A stretch of DNA of 64,000 nucleotides from Spirochaetota bacterium (lineage in GTDB: Bacteria; Spirochaetota; Spirochaetia; Treponematales; UBA12059), in NCBI GenBank assembly GCA_018816345.1, contig JAHIWG010000141.1, positions 1-64,000 of the forward strand. The letters run 5' to 3'. Positions 47,971 through 56,412 of the stretch are shown here, piece after piece (position 1 is the first letter of the stretch; every line of letters starts with the position of its first letter). The notes under the pieces were generated by a model. The model worked only from the letters and a program-made list of their open reading frames with translations, was not told where the DNA came from and ran no database searches. The position numbers and the translations under genes were made by a program.

Positions 47971-48809
47971 TCGCGTACTCCCCCCTGGAAATTATCGTAC
48001 TTCCGCCTGACGCCGTCCACGAGGGCCGCGTATTCCGCCGTGAATTCCGGCGCGGCCTGGTTATAGAGCTCGCCTATCAGGAACTTGCCCTCGAGCTTCT
48101 CGGGAGCCATCACCGCGGCCGCCTTCGCGTTGACGGCGTGGTCTTTCTGCCACTCGAACATCTCGACGGCGCCGCCGAGCTTGTTCTTCCGGCCGAAATA
48201 GGTCGGGCAGCCGACGACGGCCTCGACGACCGAGAAGCCCTTGTTGAGCAGCGCCTTCTCGATAAGCTCGCCGAGGAGCTGCACGTGGTACGAGGTGGAG
48301 CGGCCGACGTACGTCGCTCCCGAGGCGATGGCCAGCTTAGTAAGGTCGAAGGGGCGCTCGATGTTGCCGTAGGGCGCCGTGGTGCCGAGCAGGCCCGTCG
48401 GGGTCATAGGAGAGTACTGGCCGGAGGTCATGCCGTAGATGCTGTTGTTCATCACTATGGTCGTGATGTCTATGTTCCGCCTGGCCGCGTGTATGAAGTG
48501 GTTGCCGCCTATGGCGGTGCAGTCGCCGTCCCCGGTCATGACTATCACCTTGAGGTCGGGCCTGGACAGCTTGATACCGGTGGCGAACGCGAGCGCGCGG
48601 CCGTGGGCCGTATGGAGCGTGTCGAAGTCGAGGTAGCCGGGGGCGCGGCTGGAGCAGCCTATGCCCGAGACGACGGCCACGTTGTTCTTATCGATGCCCA
48701 GCTTGGCGAGGGCCCTGGTCAGCGCGCCCGTCACGGTACCGTGGCCGCAGCCGGGACACCATATATGAGGAAGCCTGTTCTGCCTGAAGTAATTGAGGCT
48801 GTCGCTCAT
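47949..48809 (-). CDS. 2-oxoacid:ferredoxin oxidoreductase beta subunit (KorB-like)
   Basis: HIWCPGCGHGTVTGAL, GIGCSSRAPGYLDFDTLHTAHGRALAFATGIKL, GDGDCTAIGGNHFIHAARRN; start set at MSDSLNYF. Confidence 0.93.
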   Translation of the reverse strand: MSDSLNYFRQNRLPHIWCPGCGHGTVTGALTRALAKLGIDKNNVAVVSGIGCSSRAPGYLDFDTLHTAHGRALAFATGIKLSRPDLKVIVMTGDGDCTAIGGNHFIHAARRNIDITTIVMNNSIYGMTSGQYSPMTPTGLLGTTAPYGNIERPFDLTKLAIASGATYVGRSTSYHVQLLGELIEKALLNKGFSVVEAVVGCPTYFGRKNKLGGAVEMFEWQKDHAVNAKAAAVMAPEKLEGKFLIGELYNQAAPEFTAEYAALVDGVRRKYDNFQGGVRECAQNSD

Positions 48810-49939
48810 TTCGAGCCTCCCATGATCGCCGCCAATATCTCTTCCGGACGGAAGAGCTCGCAATTAACCTTGCCGAGCCTCTCGACGGGGGCCTTGCCCG
48901 CGACGAGGCGCTCTATCTCCAGGACCAGCTGTCCTAGGTTCATCTCCGGGACGATGACGCGCTTCGCCCTGGACGCTATCTCCTTGAGGGGCTCCTCGGG
49001 GAACGGCCAAATCGTCTTGGGCCTAAAGAGGCCGGCCTTGACGCCCTTGGCCCTGGCCTGGCGGACCGCCGAGGTCGCCGACATGGCCGACGAGCCGAAG
49101 GCTACCACGAGGACGTCGCAGTCGTCTGTCGCCTCGGTTGCATAATCCCGGATGATAGGCTCGGCTTTCTCCACCTTGCGCATCAGTCGGGTGATCAAGT
49201 TACCAGCGACTTCTCCCTTATTGGTCGGGAAGCCCGTCTCGTCGTGGGAAAGCCCGGTCACGTGCCAGCGATAGCCGGCGCCGAACGGAGCCATCAGCGG
49301 GACGCCTCCGTCCTGGTCGGCCTTATAGGGCAGGTACCCGGCCGGCGTCGAAGGGGCGGCGCGATTGCTTACGACTATCTGCCTCTGATCGGGCAATACC
49401 ACCTTCTCGCGCATATGCCCTATCACCTCGTCGGTGAGGACTATGACGGGCACGCGATACTCCTCGGCGATGTTGAAGGCCTTGACGGTCAGCTCGAAGC
49501 ATTCCTTGACGTTGCCGGGGGCCAGGACGACGACGGGATGATCCCCGTGGGTGCCCCAGCGGGCCTGCATGACGTCGCCCTGCGCCAACGACGTGGGCAT
49601 GCCCGTGGACGGCCCGACGCGCTGCACGTTGATGATGACGATGGGGACCTCGGTTATGGAGGAGTAGCCGACCAGCTCCTGCATGAGCGAGAAGCCGGGG
49701 CCGCTCGTCGCGGTCATCGACTTCCTGCCCGTCAGGGAGGCGCCGATGATGGCGGCGATAGAGCCTATCTCGTCCTCCATCTGGATGAATTTCCCGCCTA
49801 TCTTGGGAAGCTCCTCGGCGCACATCTCCGCTATCTCGGTGGAAGGGGTAATCGGGTATCCGGCGTAGAACTTGAGGCCGGCGGCGAGGGCGCCGAGGGT
49901 GCAAGCCTCGTTCCCCTGCATGAGCTTGGCGTTAGGCAT
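48806..49939 (-). CDS. 2-oxoacid:ferredoxin oxidoreductase alpha subunit (KorA-like)
   Basis: MQGNEACTLGALAAGLKFYAGYPITPSTEIAEMCAEELPKIGGKFIQMEDEIGSIAAIIGAS. Confidence 0.93.
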   Translation of the reverse strand: MPNAKLMQGNEACTLGALAAGLKFYAGYPITPSTEIAEMCAEELPKIGGKFIQMEDEIGSIAAIIGASLTGRKSMTATSGPGFSLMQELVGYSSITEVPIVIINVQRVGPSTGMPTSLAQGDVMQARWGTHGDHPVVVLAPGNVKECFELTVKAFNIAEEYRVPVIVLTDEVIGHMREKVVLPDQRQIVVSNRAAPSTPAGYLPYKADQDGGVPLMAPFGAGYRWHVTGLSHDETGFPTNKGEVAGNLITRLMRKVEKAEPIIRDYATEATDDCDVLVVAFGSSAMSATSAVRQARAKGVKAGLFRPKTIWPFPEEPLKEIASRAKRVIVPEMNLGQLVLEIERLVAGKAPVERLGKVNCELFRPEEILAAIMGGSK

Positions 49940-50210
49940 GGTTGGCCTCCGGAGGAATGGCGTAGTCGGCGCACGAGGCGTCCTTGCCCGCGGGCCTCTC
50001 GAGCCCCGTTTCCTTGATCTCTATCGCGTAGTCGGGGCAACGCAGCTCGCAGAGGCGGCAGCCGATGCACTCGTCGGGTCGTTCCGCGAAGACCTTGCCG
50101 TTTCGGAGCGCGAGGACGTGCTTGGGGCAGAACGCTACGCAGACGTTGCACCCCTTGCACCAACGCTCTCGAATGACATGCTCGAAGGTTCGTTTTCGTT
50201 GTTCGCTCAT
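49932..50210 (-). CDS. 2-oxoacid:ferredoxin oxidoreductase ferredoxin subunit (KorD-like)
   Basis: CKGCNVCVAFCP and CIGCRLCELRCP. Confidence 0.9.
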   Translation of the reverse strand: MSEQRKRTFEHVIRERWCKGCNVCVAFCPKHVLALRNGKVFAERPDECIGCRLCELRCPDYAIEIKETGLERPAGKDASCADYAIPPEANHA

Positions 50211-50380
50211 AGCCTACTCTCGTATGAAGATATGCCGTACGCGGCACGTCGGACGGACGGTTTCGAACATCGCGCGGCGTCGCTGGCCGATACAGCGCGA
50301 GCCAAAGGAAAGAAAGCGGCCACGACCGAGCGGCAATTCCATCTGGCGGTATATGGCACTTACGATTCCATTATTTTGAG

Positions 50381-50408
50381 GATATACGTCTGTCTTGAGC
50401 CATGTCAA
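50381..50408 (-). promoter_or_regulatory. Putative sigma-70-type promoter of kor/mcm operon
   Basis: Minus strand TTGACA-16 nt-TATATC upstream of korD-like gene. Confidence 0.45.
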
Positions 50409-50555
50409 GAGAGAAGACGGCAAGACGGCCCTAAGGACGCTGAAGATCCTAGAAAAACCGAATTATGGCCATTATGTGCATTTCATGTAACTTTATACAT
50501 TATTTCTATTATAACGACCCAAACGGCGATACACTTCCTAGAGGTCGCGCTAGGC

Positions 50556-50583
50556 TTGACAATAGTAGCCCATATGCGATAAT
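50556..50583 (+). promoter_or_regulatory. Putative sigma-70-type promoter of iclR-family gene
   Basis: TTGACA-16 nt-GATAAT. Confidence 0.55.
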
Positions 50584-50609
50584 TCCATTGTACGGTTTTT
50601 TATTCCGCT

Positions 50610-50634
50610 CTATGGGATACTACATGGCCCATAG
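50610..50634. promoter_or_regulatory. Inverted repeat, putative operator
   Basis: CTATGGG-atactacatgg-CCCATAG between the predicted promoter and the iclR start codon. Confidence 0.4.
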
Positions 50635-50659
50635 CAGAAAAGCGAGAGGGAGAGAACGA

Positions 50660-51388
50660 ATGGCCGCAAAGGACAACCCCGTCAGGTCTATCGAACGGGC
50701 CCTGGATATACTGGATTGCTTCGAGCCCGGCAGGCTCGAGCTTTCGCTTACCGACATAGCCACGGGCATCGGCCTCTCGATGAGCACGACGTCGCGTATC
50801 ACCGCAACGCTAGAGGCCCGAGATTACCTGGCCAGGAACATAGACACGCAGCGATATTCCTTAGGGTCGAGGATAGCCCAGATCGGCGCGCTCGGCTTGT
50901 CCAACATGGAGCTACGCAAGGTGGCGCTCCCGTTCATGCGCGACCTCAACGCGGTGTACAACGAGGGCGTGAGCCTCTACGTCATACAAGGCGAGGAGCG
51001 GATATGCGTCGAGCGGGTCGAGAGCACCCAACCGCTCAGGCGCGTCATCAACGTAGGCGACAGGCATCCCTTGACTAGAGGCGCCGCCGGGCGCGTGCTG
51101 CTCGCGTACCTCCCTCAAGCCTTCCGCGAGCGGCTCCTGGCCCAGGATCCGTTCACCACCGAGGACGCGCTCGCGGAGCTCAGGCACGGCGGGTACGCGG
51201 TCAGCCTCGGCGAGCGAGAGGAAGGCGTCAGCTCCATCGCCGCCCCGATACAGGACGCCCGCTGCGAGGTCGTCGCGGCGCTCGCGATGTCGGGCCCCTC
51301 GGTCCGCTTCGAGGGGCCAGGCTTCTCGGACAAGGTCGCCAAGGTGAAAAAGACGGCGGAGCTCGTATCGAAGGCCCTCGGACGGTAA
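50660..51388 (+). CDS. IclR family transcriptional regulator
   Basis: SIERALDILDCFEPGRLELSLTDIATGIGLSMSTTSRITATLEARDYL; C-terminal IclR effector domain pattern; start set at MAAKDN. Confidence 0.92.
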   Translation: MAAKDNPVRSIERALDILDCFEPGRLELSLTDIATGIGLSMSTTSRITATLEARDYLARNIDTQRYSLGSRIAQIGALGLSNMELRKVALPFMRDLNAVYNEGVSLYVIQGEERICVERVESTQPLRRVINVGDRHPLTRGAAGRVLLAYLPQAFRERLLAQDPFTTEDALAELRHGGYAVSLGEREEGVSSIAAPIQDARCEVVAALAMSGPSVRFEGPGFSDKVAKVKKTAELVSKALGR

Positions 51389-51514
51389 AAAAGAGCGATC
51401 GGCGCCCGCGAGTGTCGCCTATCTGCTTTTCCAATCCTGTCGCTATCTTATATACTAGACCAGAGGCCACGCCGCAGGTAACGTTGGCCATCACCGTGAA
51501 CAGGGAGTATCGAG

Positions 51515-53194
51515 ATGACCCAGCGCCTATTGATCCGCGACCTCACCTTACGAGACGGCCAGCAATCTCAGTTCGCCACCAGGATGACGCAGGGCCAGGT
51601 AGATCGCGTCCTTCCCTACTATAAGGACGCCCGTTTCTACGCCATGGAGGTCTGGGGCGGCGCGGTACCCGATTCGGTGATGCGTTTCCTCAACGAGAAC
51701 CCGTGGACCAGGCTCCAGAGCATACGCGACGGCGTGGCGGGCGCCTCCAAGCTGACGGCCCTGTCCCGCGGCCGGAACCTCTTCGGCTACAACCCCTACC
51801 CCGACTCCGTGATCGAGGGCTTCTGCAGGAACTCCGTGGAATCGGGCATAGATATCATGCGCGTTTTCGACGCCCTCAACGATATCGACAACATGAGGAG
51901 CACCATACGCTTCGTTAAGGAGAACGGCGGCATGGCCGACTGCGCCGTCTGCTATACCGTGGATCCTAAATTCAGCTTCGGCGATCGCGCGCGGGCCTTC
52001 CTCAAGGGCAAGAAGATACCGGGCACCCTCTTCGGCACGAAGTACTTCGTCCGCAAGGCCAAGGAACTGGCCGCCGCCGGCGCCGACATGATCACCATCA
52101 AGGACATGGCCGGCCTCGTCGATCCGGCGAAGAGCTCAGAGCTTATCAAGGCGATGAAGGCCGAGGTAGGCGTGCCCATAGACCTCCATACCCACTGCAC
52201 CCCGGGCTACGGCACCGCGAGCGTCCTCATGGCGATGGTCGCCGGGGTCGACGTCGTGGACACCGTCATAATGAATTTCTCCGGCGGCCCGGCGGCCCCG
52301 GCCTTCGAGATAATCCAGCTGTTCGCGGACAGGCTCGGGCTAAGCACGGGCGTGGACAAGGCCGCGGTCGCCGCCATAAACCGCGAGCTCCGGGGCATCC
52401 GCGGCGAGCTGGCGAAATTCGACCAGTACAAGCGCCTCCCCCCCGAGATGGACCTCACGGCCTTCGACCCGAGCCCCGAGCTCGCGTCGCTGCTTGACGG
52501 CGCCGTCGAGGCCGCGACGGCCGGGAAGGCCGACGAGACGCTCGCCCTCTGCCAGCGCATAGAGGCCGCCTTCAACTACCCGGAGCCGGACGCCGTAGTC
52601 AAGCGCGCGCAGATCCCGGGCGGCATGTACACCAACATGATGGCTCAGCTCAAGGAGTACAAGCTGGAGCAGCACGTCGACGAGGTGCTCCAGATAGTGC
52701 CCCAGGTCAGGCTCGACGCCGGCGTACCTCCCCTCGTCACCCCGACCAGCCAGATTGTAGGCGCCCAGGCCGTCAACTGCATAGTCGACAAGTCCCAGGG
52801 CAAGCCGTTCTACACGAACGTATCGAAGAATTTCATAGAGCTGGTCAAGGGTTCCTACGGCCGGACCCCCTTCCCCGTCGACCCGGCCTTCCGCGAGCGC
52901 ATCGCGGGAGTCAGGGACGAGACGCCCTACGACACGAGCGCGTATAGGAAGCAGGATAATCCCGAGCTCGCGGACTGCGGCGGGCTAAGGCTCGCGGCCG
53001 ACGAGAAGGAGGAGCTCCTCCTCGAGCTGTTCCCCAGCGTCGCCGACAAGTACCTGAAGGGCGCGCGCCAGGCGCAGTGGGCCGCCATGGAAACCGAGCG
53101 CCTCGCCAGCCTCCCGCCCGAGCCCGAGGAAGCGCCGCTCCGCTATCCGGCCAAGTTCTGGGAAGAGGACCTGACGCTCGCGATGGAGGCGTAG
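51515..53194 (+). CDS. Carboxyltransferase, transcarboxylase 5S / oxaloacetate decarboxylase alpha-like, no biotin domain
   Basis: IRDLTLRDGQQSQFATRM, MEVWGGAVPDSVMRFLNENPWTRL, MITIKDMAGLVDP (carboxy-lysine region), PGGMYTNMMAQLKEY; no C-terminal AMKM motif. Confidence 0.88.
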   Translation: MTQRLLIRDLTLRDGQQSQFATRMTQGQVDRVLPYYKDARFYAMEVWGGAVPDSVMRFLNENPWTRLQSIRDGVAGASKLTALSRGRNLFGYNPYPDSVIEGFCRNSVESGIDIMRVFDALNDIDNMRSTIRFVKENGGMADCAVCYTVDPKFSFGDRARAFLKGKKIPGTLFGTKYFVRKAKELAAAGADMITIKDMAGLVDPAKSSELIKAMKAEVGVPIDLHTHCTPGYGTASVLMAMVAGVDVVDTVIMNFSGGPAAPAFEIIQLFADRLGLSTGVDKAAVAAINRELRGIRGELAKFDQYKRLPPEMDLTAFDPSPELASLLDGAVEAATAGKADETLALCQRIEAAFNYPEPDAVVKRAQIPGGMYTNMMAQLKEYKLEQHVDEVLQIVPQVRLDAGVPPLVTPTSQIVGAQAVNCIVDKSQGKPFYTNVSKNFIELVKGSYGRTPFPVDPAFRERIAGVRDETPYDTSAYRKQDNPELADCGGLRLAADEKEELLLELFPSVADKYLKGARQAQWAAMETERLASLPPEPEEAPLRYPAKFWEEDLTLAMEA

Positions 53195-53243
53195 GGGCCG
53201 TATCCCCGAGCCGCTCATTCGAGACCGTCATTCGAGGCGAAAA

Positions 53244-53278
53244 GGCGCCCGCGATCGGGGATCGCGGGCGCCTTTCTT
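53244..53278 (+). terminator. Rho-independent terminator
   Basis: ggcgcccgcgatc-loop-gatcgcgggcgcc followed by tttcttt. Confidence 0.85.
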
Positions 53279-53281
53279 TAA

Positions 53282-53335
53282 CGGGCGCTACTCGGGCGCT
53301 ACTCGGGCGCTACTCGGGCGCTACTCGGGCGCTAC
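53282..53335. repeat. Intergenic 11-bp tandem repeat, about 5 copies
   Basis: cgggcgctact repeated from 53282 to 53325 (4 full) plus cgggcgctac. Confidence 0.95.
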
Positions 53336-53397
53336 GAAGAAGCCCAGCGCGCCCGGCGCGCTCCAGCCTCGGGTTAAGGGCTCTGGTCCCTCGGTTC

Positions 53398-53766
53398 CTA
53401 CCTGAGCATAGCGAGCGCCATGCCGGTGAAGAACGGCACGAGCCAGATGGCCCAGACTATGATGCTGTAGCGGTGGAATCCGCCCATGGCCTTCTCGTCC
53501 TTCTTCGCCAGCACTATAGAGGCCCATACGGCGTGAGCCAGCATCAGGACGATGGCCAGGGCTCCGGTGACGCCATGGACGTTGAACGAGAACGAACCCG
53601 ATATCATCGACATCACGGTAGTGCCCGTCGTATCGAAGACGAAGCCGGTCCAGAAGAACGCCAGGAATTTAGGCGTCAGCCTCCCGGCGCGCTTCTCTCC
53701 CCACACGCCGATCGTATAGAACGTGACCGCGATGAACATGGATACGATAGCGACGATCAGTAGCAT
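53398..53766 (-). CDS. TIGR03987/HsmA-like small membrane protein
   Basis: IAVTFYTIGVWGEKRAGRLTPKFLAFFWTGFVFDTTGTTVMS...HGVTGALAIVLMLAHAVWA. Confidence 0.82.
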   Translation of the reverse strand: MLLIVAIVSMFIAVTFYTIGVWGEKRAGRLTPKFLAFFWTGFVFDTTGTTVMSMISGSFSFNVHGVTGALAIVLMLAHAVWASIVLAKKDEKAMGGFHRYSIIVWAIWLVPFFTGMALAMLR

Positions 53767-53828
53767 AATATGCTCCTCAAGCAGAGATTAGCCCGCCGCC
53801 ATGGGCGGACCGTAGTAATAGAAACTGG

Positions 53829-54278
53829 CTATGCCTCCAGCTCGTCCAAGCGGTCCGCGAGCCGGGCCGCGGCGCGTAGCGTCTCCGGGTCGAGCCCCTT
53901 GGCCGCGTCCTCCGCCCAGGCCGTACGTCTCGCTATGCCATCCCTGACCAGGGCCTCGCCTTCGGGAGTGAGCGCGACTATCTTGCGCCTTCGGTCGTCC
54001 TCCGCCTCGCTCCGAGTCGCGAGGCCCGCGCCGACGAGGCCGTCGGCCAGTTGCGTCAGGGCCGAGCGTCCGCCAGGCGCGAAGCGGCCGAGTTCTCCCA
54101 CGGCTAGCGGGCCGCGATGGTATAGCGCCTGCAAGGCGCTGAGCTGGGAGAGCGAAAGGCCGCGCTCCCGGCCGAACTCCATGAAGTCGTGGACCGAGCG
54201 CCTACCTATGGCGATGGCTAGCCTTCCTAGGGGCGACAGGCCGATCGCGGCGCCGCCCTCGAGGTGTTTTGTTCTCAT
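53829..54278 (-). CDS. MarR family transcriptional regulator
   Basis: LSLSQLSALQALYHRGPLAVGELGRFAPGGRSALTQLADGLVGAGLATRSEAEDDRRRKIVALTPEGEAL. Confidence 0.9.
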   Translation of the reverse strand: MRTKHLEGGAAIGLSPLGRLAIAIGRRSVHDFMEFGRERGLSLSQLSALQALYHRGPLAVGELGRFAPGGRSALTQLADGLVGAGLATRSEAEDDRRRKIVALTPEGEALVRDGIARRTAWAEDAAKGLDPETLRAAARLADRLDELEA

Positions 54279-54379
54279 AACTGAATTGTACAGTATTCTG
54301 AACTATTAATCAAGGGGCGACCCGTTGGTCACAGGGCGGCGCGGCGCGCCTCATCGCAGCGCGCGAAGCCGATCCGGCC

Positions 54380-55225
54380 TCAGGGACGGCGCGCCAGCCT
54401 GAAGCCCGTGATGGGGAACGCGGCCTCGGGCTTCTCGTAGCTGCGATACGAGGGCCGGAGATACTCTTCGTTGAATAGATAGCAGCCGCCGCGGCGCGAT
54501 CGACGATCGCCGGCAGCGGGCCCCCGGGGATCGGCGAGGCCCTGGCCGACATAGCTCCCGTACCAATCCCAGCACCACTCGTAGACGTTGCCGCTCATGT
54601 CGTAGAGCCCGAGCTCGTTCGGGGCCTTCGTCCCGACCGGGCCGGTCGAGCCTCCGGAGTCGCCGCCGTACCACGAAACCCGGGCCGGATCGTCGCCGCC
54701 GGCGTAGGCGTACCCCCTGCGAGCGAGACCTCCGCGCGCGGCGTATTCCCACTCGGCCTCTGTCGGGAGCCGCCATCCGGACGCGTCGAAGTCGCAGGAC
54801 ACGCTCGTGCCGTCTATCGCGTACGCGGGCTGGAGGCCGTCCCGCACGCTCAGGGCGTTGGCGTACGCGACCGCGTCGTACCATCCGACGCGCTCCACCG
54901 GATGGGCTCCGTCCTTGAACTCGGACGGATTCGAGCCGGTCAGCGATTCGTAGTCCGCCTGGGTCACCTCGGTCCTCATGATATAGAAGTCCCGGACGCT
55001 TACCTGGCGCGCCGGCCTCTCGTCGGCGCCGCCGTAGTCCGAGCCCATCCGGAACGAGCCGCCCTTGACGAACGCTTCGCCTCGCGGGCCCGAGGACGGG
55101 GCTCCCGCGATTCCGACGCCGCTGGCCGCCTGCGCCCAGGCTACGGGCGAGCCCAGGAGCGCGGCGAGGAATATAATGCCGAACCGGTCATAGCTAGCCC
55201 TTTTCCTAGTGCCGACCATCATCAT
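54380..55225 (-). CDS. SUMF1/FGE-fold (formylglycine-generating-like) exported protein
   Basis: GSFRMGSDYGGADERPARQVSVRDFYIMRTEVTQADY, GWRLPTEAEWEYAARGG, LYDMSGNVYEWCWDWY; RBS aaaggag before MMMVGT. Confidence 0.87.
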   Translation of the reverse strand: MMMVGTRKRASYDRFGIIFLAALLGSPVAWAQAASGVGIAGAPSSGPRGEAFVKGGSFRMGSDYGGADERPARQVSVRDFYIMRTEVTQADYESLTGSNPSEFKDGAHPVERVGWYDAVAYANALSVRDGLQPAYAIDGTSVSCDFDASGWRLPTEAEWEYAARGGLARRGYAYAGGDDPARVSWYGGDSGGSTGPVGTKAPNELGLYDMSGNVYEWCWDWYGSYVGQGLADPRGPAAGDRRSRRGGCYLFNEEYLRPSYRSYEKPEAAFPITGFRLARRP

Positions 55226-56331
55226 CGCTCCTTTCGCCCCAGCTTCTTCCTCACCGTCTTGTGCCAGAATAGCCGCGCCCGCTCGGCGGAACGGAATGCC
55301 GCGTAGCGGAGGGGCTTGAGCACGTAATCCCACGCGCCTGAGTAATGCCTGACCTCGCCCCCGAAGCCGGTCTTGAAGCGGTACAGCCCGGACATGGCGT
55401 GATCCGGGTCGTCGACCGGAGGGATGCCGTAGAAGTCGTACGACAAGCACCCGGCGTCGCGCGCGGCGCGGATCGCCGCCCACTGGAGGGCGTAGGCCGG
55501 CATCGCGTTGCGGTGCTCGTCTCCGGAGGCCCCGTATAGATACGTGGCTTCCGTTCCGTAGAAGACCGTTATGATAGCCGCGATTGCCCGCCCCTCGTAT
55601 CGCGCGACCCATAGCCGGATATCCGGCCCTGGCTCGGCGGGGTTGCCACTACCTAGACAGAGCAGCCGCTCGTAGTACGATCGCGGATGGATGCCAATGC
55701 GGTCGCGCTCGGCCGTCGTGCGGTAGAGGGCGTAGAATTCGTCAAGGGCGGAGACTCCCTCGGAGGCGACCGTGACGCCTTTCTTGGCCGCCAGGCGGAT
55801 ATTATAGCGCCACTTGGGCTTCATGCCGGCGAGGATCTCGTCGTCGGGCCTGTCCACCGCCAGGACGACGCTATCCGGCGGCTGCACGTCGGAGGCCTTC
55901 CTGAGCGGCGCCTCGAAGCTGGGACGCGACGGCGCCTCGACGATGGCGGAAGGCTCGGCGCCTGCGGGCTCCGCGTCCGAGGCGATACAGGACGGCGTCT
56001 CGGCCTCGTACCAGGCAGGGTCGAACCTGATGAACGCGACCCGTTCAGATACCAGGGGCCTAAGGGCCTCGGCGATGGCTGCGAGGAGCTCGCATCGCTC
56101 GAGGGTAGGCGAAGGGACGCGAGGCCCGTGAGGAACGTACGCGAAGCGCAGGCCGGCCCCGAGGCCGCGCTCTAAGACGCTTAGGGCGAAGCCTTCGTAC
56201 CCCTCGACGATAACGTCGTAGCGGACGAACGACCACTCCGCGGTCGCCTTGAATTCCGCCCAGAAGCGACTCTGGAGGAAGGTAGGAGAGACGGCCTCGT
56301 TGTTCTTCGCAATAGACACTCGCATCGGCAT
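55222..56331 (-). CDS. FemX/FemAB-type peptidoglycan bridge aminoacyltransferase
   Basis: FLQSRFWAEFKATAEW, MKPKWRYNIRLAAKKGVTV, YLYGASGDEHRNAMPAYALQWAAIRAARDAGCLSYDFYGIP. Confidence 0.9.
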   Translation of the reverse strand: MPMRVSIAKNNEAVSPTFLQSRFWAEFKATAEWSFVRYDVIVEGYEGFALSVLERGLGAGLRFAYVPHGPRVPSPTLERCELLAAIAEALRPLVSERVAFIRFDPAWYEAETPSCIASDAEPAGAEPSAIVEAPSRPSFEAPLRKASDVQPPDSVVLAVDRPDDEILAGMKPKWRYNIRLAAKKGVTVASEGVSALDEFYALYRTTAERDRIGIHPRSYYERLLCLGSGNPAEPGPDIRLWVARYEGRAIAAIITVFYGTEATYLYGASGDEHRNAMPAYALQWAAIRAARDAGCLSYDFYGIPPVDDPDHAMSGLYRFKTGFGGEVRHYSGAWDYVLKPLRYAAFRSAERARLFWHKTVRKKLGRKER

Positions 56332-56348
56332 GTATCCTTTTCTATAAA

Positions 56349-56385
56349 CGAAGACGGCGAAGCGATAGCCGCTCCGCCGTCTTCG
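56349..56385 (-). terminator. Putative terminator downstream of metG
   Basis: cgaagacggcg / cgccgtcttcg stem, followed on minus strand by tttatag. Confidence 0.5.
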
Positions 56386-56412
56386 TATTCTATCTCATAC
56401 TATCCAGACGGC

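Noticed and set aside
53282-53335. Short regular repeats considered as a CRISPR array
   Set aside because: Units are only 11 bp, directly tandem with no spacers, and no cas genes are present.
55226-55612. N-terminal extension of the SUMF ORF track entry up to 55612
   Set aside because: Extension overlaps femX out of frame and is Arg-rich; a good RBS and signal peptide begin at 55225.
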